Origin: a bacterium
GTDB lineage: Bacteria; Babelota; Babeliae; Babelales; RVW-14
Reading direction: 5' to 3'
DNA: 6,536 nucleotides
Assembly: GCA_023249895.1 (NCBI GenBank)
Contig: JAHFBS010000051.1
Coordinates: forward strand, 1-6,536
Shown: piece by piece, positions 1 to 5,562 of the stretch
Layout: every line of letters starts with the position of its first letter
Position numbering within the stretch: position 1 is the stretch's first letter
Position numbers and translations under genes: made by a program
The notes under the pieces: model-generated
Told to the model about the DNA's origin: nothing
The model's database searches: none
Seen by the model: the letters and a program-made list of their open reading frames with translations, nothing else

Positions 1-1222
1 AGCATACATTTCGTCCTGATTCTAATGAAATTTCACGTTCGCTTGAGTCTCCGCCCAAAAGAACAGCAACGCGAATTTTTGGGGCTGTTGATGAATCATC
101 CATGTTCGCCCTTTTGTTTTGTGCAACGGTGTATATGCCGTATGCATGTAATTCATTTTCAATAAGAAAGTTGATTAAATCGGTGTGACTCATCCCGACT
201 TCTGCAGCTTGGTGAAATAAGAATGTTGAAGGAGACATGCCGGTGAGTGTATTGGGATCAATGATAACAACACGGCCATCGGTGGTTAAAAAACCATCGA
301 TGCGCGATATGGTCGAAAAGTGCAGGAGTTGCGTTACTTCGCGGCAGGTTGTGGTGATACGTTGCTGTTCGCTCTCTGTGCAACGAGCCGGAGTTATTTT
401 GAGCGCTTTGCCCGGCATATATTTTTGTTCATAGTCAAAAATATGCGTTGAACTATCGGTAACCACTTCAGTGATTGGTAAATTAAACCATTCTCGCTGT
501 ACGATGCCGTCATGATTGTTGATTCGTTCAAGCGATACGCAGACAAATTCCATGCCGGTAAGTTTTTCCTCGATAATGACATCTTGAGTGCGTCGTTGAT
601 CGACATTGCTTGCTGCTTTTATTGCGGGAAGAAGTTCTTCAGGCGTAAAAATTACGGCAATTCCTAAACTTGATCCTTCATGCGAGGGCTTGATGACGAT
701 CGGTAAGTTGACGTGTGCTTGCGCAAGTTGCTCAAGAACCTGGTCTGTAGTAACCGCATTTATTTCATGTGCTGCGATGGTAATGCCGCGAGGGACATCA
801 ATATTGTTCGCCGCAAGAACCGATTTCTGCATGGCCTTATCCATGCCCAGTGCACTACCAAAAACTTTGCTTCCTAGATAGGGAATTTTAAGAACTTCAA
901 GCATTCCCTGGATCGTGCCATCTTCGCCATAGCGACCATGAACTGCTAAATAAACAAAATCAATCAAAGTTTTGAGCTTGTCCCATGAAACAAGCGTTGC
1001 TTCTTTATCAAGTCGATGGAAAAAATCTGCTATCTTGCCACGATGCAAAAAGTGAGGCGGCAGGATATACAGCTTGCCTTGTTCTGTCTGAAAAATAGGA
1101 ATAATCGTGTAACGTTGTGTGTCCAAATGGTCACAAATAGTACGCCCAGAATTAAAAGAGACTTCGCGTTCTATCGAACGCCCTCCCATAAAAACGCCAA
1201 TACGAAGTTTTGTGTCAATCAC
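1..1222 (-). CDS. ddl: Tandem D-alanine--D-alanine ligase (Ddl-Ddl fusion), C-terminal part beyond window
   Basis: ATP-dependent ligase that joins two D-alanines for the peptidoglycan stem peptide in the cytoplasm. I translated 407 codons from GTG at 1222 to the window edge without a stop. Module 1 (residues 1-360) has the whole family pattern: GGRSIEREVS (13-22, Glu18), HGRYGEDG (95-102), MDK (127-129), IKPSHEGSSLG (177-187), a KY pair (267-268) in the omega loop, SRID (306-309) and DPNTLTGM (322-329). The KY tyrosine matches E. coli DdlB Tyr216, which is associated with D-Ala rather than D-lactate use. After a short linker, Met374 and the sequence KIRVAVLLGGDSSEREIS start a second ligase N-domain, cut off at base 1. 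A usual Ddl is about 300-370 residues, so this is a fusion of two copies. The metal-site glutamate of module 1 is Asp322. The start is chosen from AAAGGA at 1231-1236, 8 nt upstream; the gap after rpe is 12 nt. Ddl identity is firm; the activity of each module is not known. Confidence 0.93.
   Translation of the reverse strand, partial: MIDTKLRIGVFMGGRSIEREVSFNSGRTICDHLDTQRYTIIPIFQTEQGKLYILPPHFLHRGKIADFFHRLDKEATLVSWDKLKTLIDFVYLAVHGRYGEDGTIQGMLEVLKIPYLGSKVFGSALGMDKAMQKSVLAANNIDVPRGITIAAHEINAVTTDQVLEQLAQAHVNLPIVIKPSHEGSSLGIAVIFTPEELLPAIKAASNVDQRRTQDVIIEEKLTGMEFVCVSLERINNHDGIVQREWFNLPITEVVTDSSTHIFDYEQKYMPGKALKITPARCTESEQQRITTTCREVTQLLHFSTISRIDGFLTTDGRVVIIDPNTLTGMSPSTFLFHQAAEVGMSHTDLINFLIENELHAYGIYTVAQNKRANMDDSSTAPKIRVAVLLGGDSSEREISLESGRNVC
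109..115 (-). promoter_or_regulatory. Possible internal ribosome binding site before second Ddl module
   Basis: AAAAGGG on the minus strand lies 5 nt before the in-frame ATG at 101-103 (Met374 of the fusion). It sits exactly in the linker between the two ligase modules. It could allow separate translation of module 2, or it may be a relic of two once separate genes. The A-rich context makes chance occurrence possible. Confidence 0.35.
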
Positions 1223-1230
1223 GAGTGGTA

Positions 1231-1236
1231 TCCTTT
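1231..1236 (-). promoter_or_regulatory. Ribosome binding site deciding the ddl GTG start
   Basis: AAAGGA on the minus strand ends 8 nt before GTG at 1220-1222. It overlaps the rpe stop codon (TAA, 1235-1237), which suggests translational coupling of rpe and ddl. No ATG near this point would keep the conserved GVFMGG strand, so the GTG is the best start. Confidence 0.75.
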
Positions 1237-1978
1237 AGCGAAGTGACGTATATAATTTTTTAAGTGCTTGAACAGGATCAGAAGTATCAAAGATAGCAGA
1301 GGCTACAGCGACTTGGTTAACGCCATGCGCTGCGATCTTGCCAATATTGTGTTCATTAATCCCCCCATCCATGCAAAGCGTAATTTCTTTGTTGTATTGT
1401 TTTTTCAATGAAAGTATGGGGTTTATTTTTTCAAGAGTTTCAGGAATAAATTTTTGGCCAGAAAATCCCGGCTCAACTGACATGAGTAATACTGCGTCGA
1501 TATGAGGGAAAATTGCGTTGAGCGAAGAAATGTCAGTTTTTGGATTAATGGCAACGCCTGCTTTAAAGCCCTGATAATGGATTGCCTGAATAAATTCACG
1601 TTGCTGCTTTTCGTCCGATAATGTTTCTTGATGGAAAAAGAGCACATCTTTGGGCATGTTTTCTGGCTGATAATTGAGTGCGGGTGTTTGAAGGTGTAAT
1701 GGGATGGTTTTGTCTTGGTGTAAAAAGAGAGCTCTTTGTGAAGGTGCTTCAAAACGTTCAAGCCAATGTGTTGGCTCATCAACCATAAGATGAATATGCA
1801 GCGGCAACGTGGTTGCTTTTCTAATTGCGTTTGCAAATTGAGCGCCCCAGGTAAGATTGGGGACAAAATGATCATCCATGATATCAATATGGTACCCGTG
1901 GCACACCGTATCTAATTGTGCAATCGTTGTGCCAAGATTAAGCACATCAGAAGAAATAAGTGATGGATAAATTTCCAT
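1235..1978 (-). CDS. rpe: Ribulose-phosphate 3-epimerase
   Basis: Interconverts D-ribulose 5-phosphate and D-xylulose 5-phosphate in the non-oxidative pentose phosphate pathway; cytoplasmic TIM barrel. The 247-residue product shows the family motifs in order: PSLISSD (5-11), HIDIMDDHFVPN (30-41, metal ligands His30 and Asp32), HLMV (63-66, His63), GVAINPKT (141-148), LLMSVEPGFSGQKF (164-177), and MDGGIN (203-208, with Asp204 the second catalytic acid). The family is usually about 220 residues. The extra length is an insertion of roughly 30 residues at about 79-110, before the strand DVLFFHQE. The start at 1978 is preceded by GGGGGAG at 1984-1990 with 5 nt spacing. The gene lies 37 nt after psd and 12 nt before ddl, probably in one transcript. 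A relative acting on another ketose phosphate, such as allulose-6-phosphate epimerase, is not excluded. Confidence 0.93.
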   Translation of the reverse strand: MEIYPSLISSDVLNLGTTIAQLDTVCHGYHIDIMDDHFVPNLTWGAQFANAIRKATTLPLHIHLMVDEPTHWLERFEAPSQRALFLHQDKTIPLHLQTPALNYQPENMPKDVLFFHQETLSDEKQQREFIQAIHYQGFKAGVAINPKTDISSLNAIFPHIDAVLLMSVEPGFSGQKFIPETLEKINPILSLKKQYNKEITLCMDGGINEHNIGKIAAHGVNQVAVASAIFDTSDPVQALKKLYTSLR

Positions 1979-2015
1979 GTCGGCTCCCCCGCAACGAAAA
2001 TAGGGCGACTAGGCA

Positions 2016-2846
2016 CTATGTAGTAACAACGACACCCATTTTTACCGCAGTTTCAAGGCCCTGTAAAGAACGTTCAACAAAATGTGCGATAGGGTGAATA
2101 GAATTGCAACTAAAGAGGAGAACAACGGTAGATCCCCCAAAAGCAAAATATCCGCATTCATCGCCTTTGCGGTAATTTTTACCAGGGGTGTAGGTAGATA
2201 CTATCGAACCGACGAGCATGGCGCCGACGGGGATCATGGCAATTTGCCCATGAGATGCTGTTTCAAGCATGATCAGATGACGTTCATTATCAAGAAGAGG
2301 ATGGGCATCGTTGCCAAAAGCTGCTGGATTGACCGATTCAAGTAACCCATGGATGACGCGTGGCTGCTGGGGTGTGCAATCAAGAGGAAAATGAATGCGA
2401 TGATAGTCCTGCGGCGCAAGTCTAAAAATCATCATCACGCCATCAGCAAACGAGCGTGCAAGCGCTGCATCTTTGAGGAAGTGCTCAAGATTAAAAGCTT
2501 GCTGTTTGATGTAAAAAATTGTATCGGTTTCGATATGAGGAACGACGCAGAGATTGCCATCAACGGGAGCCACAATGTGTTCTGGATTACGGTCAATAGG
2601 ACGAGTTCCCGTTTTGAGTTTGCGCGTGAAAAAATCGTTAAACGAGGTATAGCCACCAGTTGGGACAATATATTCACCCATGCTCATACGATGCTGCTTG
2701 ATGAAGGGCTGAATACGTTTTCGGCTGAAACGGCTATTCATGTACAGTGCAACACATTTTGCCAGCCAGTGCGCACGAAAAATTTTTCTTAGTAATTTAC
2801 CAGTTGTGGTGGTGTAGAGAAAATTGAGCATTTTGTGGCATGGCAT
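2016..2846 (-). CDS. psd: Phosphatidylserine decarboxylase proenzyme
   Basis: Converts phosphatidylserine to phosphatidylethanolamine at the inner face of the cytoplasmic membrane. The 276-residue proenzyme has SFNDFFTRKL (68-77), APVDG (93-97), YHRIHFP (148-154), PVGAMLVGSI (206-215) and FAFGGSTVVLLF (234-245). Self-cleavage is expected between Gly238 and Ser239 within GGST, giving a long beta chain and a short alpha chain with an N-terminal pyruvoyl group from Ser239. Asp96 and His152 match the Asp and His of the known Asp-His-Ser self-processing triad; His149 is the other conserved histidine. The GGST form and the N-terminal layout resemble chlamydial-type enzymes more than the LGST enzyme of E. 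coli. The N-terminus (about 1-35) is basic and partly hydrophobic and may help membrane binding. The start at 2846 has AAAGAGGA at 2853-2860, 6 nt upstream. It is the first gene after a promoter-like element and is followed by rpe 37 nt on. Confidence 0.96.
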   Translation of the reverse strand: MPCHKMLNFLYTTTTGKLLRKIFRAHWLAKCVALYMNSRFSRKRIQPFIKQHRMSMGEYIVPTGGYTSFNDFFTRKLKTGTRPIDRNPEHIVAPVDGNLCVVPHIETDTIFYIKQQAFNLEHFLKDAALARSFADGVMMIFRLAPQDYHRIHFPLDCTPQQPRVIHGLLESVNPAAFGNDAHPLLDNERHLIMLETASHGQIAMIPVGAMLVGSIVSTYTPGKNYRKGDECGYFAFGGSTVVLLFSCNSIHPIAHFVERSLQGLETAVKMGVVVTT

Positions 2847-2879
2847 ACGAGGTCCTCTTTCTGATCAGAACATGGGCAG

Positions 2880-2897
2880 CCATTCTACCACGAATGG
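2880..2897. repeat. Inverted repeat overlapping the psd promoter -10 region
   Basis: CCATTC, 6 unrelated bases, then GAATGG form a perfect 6-bp dyad. It covers the -10 box and part of the spacer of the putative psd promoter. It could be an operator or a weak hairpin at the end of the upstream transcript. No T-tract follows on the minus strand, so an intrinsic terminator is not supported. Confidence 0.4.
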
Positions 2898-2909
2898 GAC
2901 GCAAAGCAA
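2882..2909 (-). promoter_or_regulatory. Putative sigma-70-type promoter for psd-rpe-ddl
   Basis: On the minus strand, TTGCTT (2904-2909) and TAGAAT (2882-2887) are separated by 16 bases in the 70-nt gap before psd. Transcription would start near 2875, about 28 nt before the psd ATG. The -10 box matches the consensus at five of six positions and the -35 box is moderate. Prediction by eye only. Confidence 0.5.
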
Positions 2910-2916
2910 TGGAATA

Positions 2917-3510
2917 TTAATGTTTGGCAAGATTATTGATGACGTTTTGTTTTAAGCGTTCGGTCAAAAGCGGAATTTTTTTAGCCAAATAAACATTGAG
3001 GAGTGCAAAGAGTTCATCAATAAACTGATTTGCTTTGGTAGGCGATGCCATAAAAGTACGTGTGAGCTCATCGCGATTGAGAGAAGTATTGGTAGCCATG
3101 AGTTCGGTGAGGAGTGGCGATTGTTGAGCAAGTTTTGCTAACTCTTCTTGATCCATTTCTTCAAAAAGCAGCGCGCAGAGATGGGTAAGATCTGCAGGTG
3201 TTTGATCGTTGGTTGGTTGTTTTGTTTGGTTGCTAGTATTGGAGGTATGAGCTGGTTTGTGTGAGACAGATAGTTGTGCTGCTGTGGCAAGAACCGTACC
3301 AATAACATTAAGAAGGCCCTGTTGTTTTGCTGCTTGATCTTCTGCAGTTAAAAGTTCACTTACCTGGTTGCAAGATTGTGCCAACCCGAGCAGCACAATA
3401 GAAAGTGAGTGATGCTTTTTACGCGTAAGCATATCGGTTTCAGGTTCTGACGCGCACAGCGGTGTGATTATGAGTCCGGCAAGAATGGCGGGTACATATA
3501 ATAACTTCAT
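2917..3510 (-). CDS. Small secreted helical protein of unknown function
   Basis: I do not recognise a family. The 197-residue product begins with a typical signal peptide: MKLLY, a hydrophobic core (about 6-18) and a likely signal peptidase I cut after Ala20 (PLCA, then SEPE). The cysteine before the cut does not sit in a good lipobox. The mature part has a predicted helix (about 35-83), a linker rich in Thr, Asn, Gln and Ser (about 84-106), and a second all-helical part (about 107-196) rich in Leu, Glu and Lys. No catalytic motif is visible. The frame is open upstream to a GTG at 3543, but AAAGGAGAGG at 3517-3526 lies just before ATG 3508-3510, and only this start puts the signal peptide at the N-terminus. 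The gene follows idi by 26 nt and is probably the last gene of that transcript. Expected location is periplasmic or secreted. Confidence 0.8.
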   Translation of the reverse strand: MKLLYVPAILAGLIITPLCASEPETDMLTRKKHHSLSIVLLGLAQSCNQVSELLTAEDQAAKQQGLLNVIGTVLATAAQLSVSHKPAHTSNTSNQTKQPTNDQTPADLTHLCALLFEEMDQEELAKLAQQSPLLTELMATNTSLNRDELTRTFMASPTKANQFIDELFALLNVYLAKKIPLLTERLKQNVINNLAKH

Positions 3511-3516
3511 ATGATT

Positions 3517-3526
3517 CCTCTCCTTT
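3517..3526 (-). promoter_or_regulatory. Strong ribosome binding site deciding the start of the secreted protein
   Basis: AAAGGAGAGG on the minus strand, 6 nt before ATG 3508-3510, is the strongest Shine-Dalgarno sequence in the window. It sets the start at 3510 rather than the GTG at 3543 and suggests high translation of this secreted product. Confidence 0.75.
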
Positions 3527-3536
3527 GTCTCCCTTT

Positions 3537-4046
3537 TTACCACACTATTTTTTCAAGCGCTATTTTAAACCATGCCGTATACTTTTGAGGATTCTGTTTG
3601 ATCTCATCATGTAGTTGTTTGACCGGAATCCAGGCAATTGAGGCAACTTCTTCTGGATTTGGATGGATGACCCCATCAAAAAAGCCAAAGAAAACATGGT
3701 CGAATTCGTGTTCAAAAAGCCCATCTTCGTCAAATTTAACTTTATAGATGAAATATGTTTTATAGCGGAGTGGGCAGTCAAAACCAAGCTCTTCTTTTAA
3801 ACGACGATGTGCGGCATCAAGAATATTTTCTCCTGGCCGTGGATGGCTACAACAAGCATTAGTCCACAGTGCACCTGAATGATATTTTGACAGCGCGCGC
3901 TGATGAATGAGCATGTCACCGGCTTGATTGAAAATAAAGATCGAAAAAGCGCGATGAAGAAGCCCTTCATGATGAGCCTGGAGCTTTTCTGCGCGGCCTA
4001 TTTCATGATCATTTTCATCAACCAAAATGACATATTCTTGGGCCAT
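3537..4046 (-). CDS. idi: Isopentenyl-diphosphate delta-isomerase, type I
   Basis: Interconverts isopentenyl diphosphate and dimethylallyl diphosphate for isoprenoid synthesis; cytoplasmic Nudix-fold metalloenzyme. With the start at 4046 the product has 169 residues (the E. coli enzyme has 182). Motifs in order: AHHEGLLHRAFSIFIFN (24-40; His25 and His31 are metal ligands), LWTNACCSHPRPGE (60-73; Cys66 catalytic, His68 metal ligand), the Nudix-like helix AAHRRLKEELG (78-88), and LFEHEFDHVF (110-119; Glu112 and Glu114 match the acid pair of the family, one of them catalytic). All key residues are present, so it should be active. The frame is open to an ATG at 4103, but that start would overlap the upstream gene by over 50 nt. 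GGAG at 4054-4057 points to 4046, 4 nt after the GerMN gene stop. It is probably co-transcribed with the genes on both sides. The precursor pathway genes are not in the window. Confidence 0.95.
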   Translation of the reverse strand: MAQEYVILVDENDHEIGRAEKLQAHHEGLLHRAFSIFIFNQAGDMLIHQRALSKYHSGALWTNACCSHPRPGENILDAAHRRLKEELGFDCPLRYKTYFIYKVKFDEDGLFEHEFDHVFFGFFDGVIHPNPEEVASIAWIPVKQLHDEIKQNPQKYTAWFKIALEKIVW

Positions 4047-4050
4047 GTGC

Positions 4051-4599
4051 TTACTCCAACCTCTGCTGAGCAGGAATCGGTTGTGAAAATTCGATATGAT
4101 CATCAGTCATGGGCTGATCGTGTACTAAAAACATAAGTGAAGTAAGTGATATTCCTGCATGATGGATGGTTTTAAAGAGGCCTTCGATGACATACCATTT
4201 TTTAAGAATTGATTGTTCTGGCAAAAGAAAGCTGCGGTCAAACGATACAAAGGCTTCGTTACCAGATGATGAAAAAACAACCGATTCAAGAATGCAATTA
4301 TGAGGAATGAGTTGTTCGCCGGCAAGGGTCATAAGCCATTGTTTTATCAATTGTCTGAGTGCTTGCTCCTGATTTTGCTCATTCCACACAATTGATGCTT
4401 CTTCATGATGCCATCCACCTTTGTTCCAGTAGAATATGCGTATATTTTTCTTACTGGTTACGCTTTGTGGCGTTTGTTGAGTTGCTGGCGGTTGGGTATA
4501 GGTAAATTGAATAATAAGCCAATTGCGTTGTATCAAAAAGAAAATGATGCCAGCAATACTGCACAAAAATAAAATAATGATAAAAGATTTTGTTTTCAC
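4051..4599 (-). CDS. Membrane-anchored GerMN-domain protein
   Basis: The 182-residue product starts with a short basic end and one membrane helix (about 5-24), then a Gln/Pro/Thr-rich linker (33-50) and one globular domain (about 52-175) outside the cytoplasm. The domain resembles GerMN (first seen in GerM of spore formers and also in non-spore-forming envelope proteins). Signs are the strand NIRIFYW (52-58), a central NEAFVSFDRSFLL (114-126), a helix ending in IEGLFKTI (138-145), and FLVHDQPMTDDHIEFSQPI (157-175), which fits the domain's closing pattern of FLVDG, a short gap, and a HIDLS-like end. No catalytic residues are known for this domain; GerM takes part in envelope or peptidoglycan assembly. 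The start is GTG at 4599, whose bases overlap the cupin stop as GTGA, so it is probably translationally coupled. Family assignment is by eye. Confidence 0.72.
   Translation of the reverse strand: MKTKSFIIILFLCSIAGIIFFLIQRNWLIIQFTYTQPPATQQTPQSVTSKKNIRIFYWNKGGWHHEEASIVWNEQNQEQALRQLIKQWLMTLAGEQLIPHNCILESVVFSSSGNEAFVSFDRSFLLPEQSILKKWYVIEGLFKTIHHAGISLTSLMFLVHDQPMTDDHIEFSQPIPAQQRLE
4054..4057 (-). promoter_or_regulatory. Ribosome binding site deciding the idi start
   Basis: GGAG on the minus strand lies 7 nt before ATG 4044-4046 and is embedded at the 3' end of the upstream gene. The farther ATG at 4103 would add 19 residues with no match to the family, so the nearer start is preferred. Confidence 0.6.
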
Positions 4600-5039
4600 A
4601 GGTTACATTCACCCAGGCCCATGGCCTTTAAATCAGCTTTTCCGCTGGTACTTTTACGATACGAGTCTTCATCCATATGAAACGTCGAAAATTCCAATAC
4701 CTCTGCAGGTGTAAGTGCGGTGATACGATGCCACATAAACGGAAGTATGTGCATAGTATCGCCTGATTGCATAATACGACGTTCAATTTTCTCTTGATAT
4801 TCGGTATCAAGAACAACAGTGCCCGACTGGATGTAAAACGTTTCATCTTTAATTTTATGTTGATGCATTGAGCATTGATACCCGGCTTTAAAAACAAGCT
4901 TTTTGCCACAATATGCATTAGTGTTGGCAATCCATTCCTCATGCCCCCATTCCTTGTCGACCAGGTTAACCAGTTGGGATGGATTTACCGGATATCCATT
5001 TTTAACAAGAGCTGATATTTTTTGTGTAGTAGTTAGCAT
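4596..5039 (-). CDS. Single-domain cupin protein, sugar-phosphate isomerase-like
   Basis: The 147-residue product has one cupin barrel. Motif 1 spans Gly53 to Gly73 with His59, His61 and Glu66 as metal ligands (SMHQHKIKDETFYIQSG, 57-73). Motif 2 spans Gly93 to His104 (GDTMHILPFMWH), with His104 as fourth ligand. The opening EKIERR-type strand link and the WGHEEWIANTNAYCGKKL stretch (31-48) resemble cupins annotated as D-lyxose or mannose/glucose-6-phosphate isomerase-like proteins found near nucleotide-sugar genes. The complete ligand set suggests a metal enzyme; the substrate cannot be told from sequence. The start at 5039 has AAGGA at 5046-5050, 6 nt upstream. It lies 15 nt after the Nudix-like gene and overlaps the next start by 4 nt (GTGA), so it belongs to the same transcript. 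Confidence 0.82.
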   Translation of the reverse strand: MLTTTQKISALVKNGYPVNPSQLVNLVDKEWGHEEWIANTNAYCGKKLVFKAGYQCSMHQHKIKDETFYIQSGTVVLDTEYQEKIERRIMQSGDTMHILPFMWHRITALTPAEVLEFSTFHMDEDSYRKSTSGKADLKAMGLGECNL

Positions 5040-5054
5040 GAAGCGTCCTTATGC

Positions 5055-5501
5055 TTAAAGTTCAAAACGTGTAAAATTTCCAACGGTAATAGAATTTTTA
5101 AGATGTGTTTTGAGATACAGTACAATGCCTTCAAGTGATGTTCTAAGCAATGATGCATAATGTGCTGGTCGTTCACGGGTATCACGGACGACCCGGTGCA
5201 TATCATGCCAGGCATAATCGGTTGAGTGTGGTGATACTTCTGTAGTACTAAAGGTGGTAAGTACAATAATTGCATGTTCTTTGCCGAAAACCTCATGAAG
5301 CTCGCCGTGGAGTCCCAGTGATTGCAAATAATTGTTGGCAGCGGTGTATACTGTAGACGCTTGGCCGTCATGCACAAGACAGGGCGTATTCCAGGTGCGG
5401 ATCCCCGTTGCGTCGTCATAATGTTGGCGGAGAAAAATTTCACCATTATCATTGATAATAAACATTCCGATCGTTATCTGTTCCTGAGTAGTACTCTTCA
5501 T
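5055..5501 (-). CDS. Degenerate Nudix-fold protein related to IPP isomerase
   Basis: The 148-residue product looks like a Nudix-fold protein whose closest visible relative in the window is idi. The strand IGMFIINDNGEIFLRQHYDD (11-30) lines up with the isomerase strand before its active site. TWNTPCLVHDG (36-46) lines up with LWTNACCSHPR, keeping Trp37, Cys41 and His44, but Leu42 replaces the catalytic cysteine. The next helix, TAANNYLQSLGL (53-64), stands where AAHRRLKEELGF is in idi, so the metal-binding glutamates of the Nudix box are gone. It is therefore probably not a normal isomerase or Nudix hydrolase; it may bind a ligand, regulate or do other chemistry. The frame stays open far upstream into the transporter gene, but GGAGG at 5506-5510 fixes the start at 5501. 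It is the first gene of the five-gene run. Fold assignment is by eye; function unknown. Confidence 0.72.
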   Translation of the reverse strand: MKSTTQEQITIGMFIINDNGEIFLRQHYDDATGIRTWNTPCLVHDGQASTVYTAANNYLQSLGLHGELHEVFGKEHAIIVLTTFSTTEVSPHSTDYAWHDMHRVVRDTRERPAHYASLLRTSLEGIVLYLKTHLKNSITVGNFTRFEL

Positions 5502-5505
5502 GGTA

Positions 5506-5510
5506 CCTCC
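5506..5510 (-). promoter_or_regulatory. Ribosome binding site deciding the Nudix-like gene start
   Basis: GGAGG on the minus strand, 4 nt before ATG 5499-5501. It rejects the longer open frame that reaches into the transporter gene, whose extra residues are lysine- and arginine-rich and fit no domain. Confidence 0.7.
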
Positions 5511-5519
5511 GCCCCTTGC

Positions 5520-5533
5520 GACGCCGTTGCGTC
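5520..5533 (-). promoter_or_regulatory. Small GC-rich hairpin in the leader of the Nudix-like gene
   Basis: GACGC, loop AACG, GCGTC gives a 5-bp stem 9 nt upstream of the Shine-Dalgarno sequence of the Nudix-like gene. It may affect mRNA stability or initiation. No T-tract follows, so it is not a clear terminator for the transporter. A competing pairing of GGCGTC with GACGCC just after the -35 box exists in the DNA but would lie outside the transcript. Confidence 0.3.
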
Positions 5534-5562
5534 TTCTCTTCAAAATTTCTAAATCTCCTCTA

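Noticed and set aside
606..881. Plus-strand frame of 91 codons
   Set aside because: It is antisense to the conserved ATP-grasp part of ddl and has no ribosome binding site or domain.
1423..1887. Open frame of 154 codons on the minus strand
   Set aside because: It overlaps rpe in another frame; rpe is a clear enzyme, and this frame shows no domain and no ribosome binding site.
2349..2792. Open frame of 147 codons on the plus strand
   Set aside because: It lies fully antisense to psd, which carries all family motifs. The plus-strand translation has no recognisable domain and is rich in Lys, Arg and Cys in the way of a shadow frame.
2861..2868. CTGATCAG palindrome in the psd leader
   Set aside because: An 8-base palindrome is common by chance and I see no second copy or other support for a binding site.
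2847..2916. Intrinsic terminator after the secreted-protein gene
   Set aside because: The only dyad has a 6-bp stem with no following T-tract on the minus strand and overlaps a better promoter candidate.
3511..3543. GTG start at 3543 for the secreted protein
   Set aside because: It would put 11 charged residues before the signal peptide and overlap the idi stop. A strong ribosome binding site lies just before ATG 3508-3510.
4047..4103. Longer idi start at 4103
   Set aside because: It overlaps the GerMN gene and adds residues without family match; the nearer ATG has a GGAG site.
5033..5452. Open frame of 139 codons on the minus strand
   Set aside because: It is a shifted frame across the Nudix-like gene and into the cupin start region. 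The reading kept has a strong GGAGG site and fold-like motifs.
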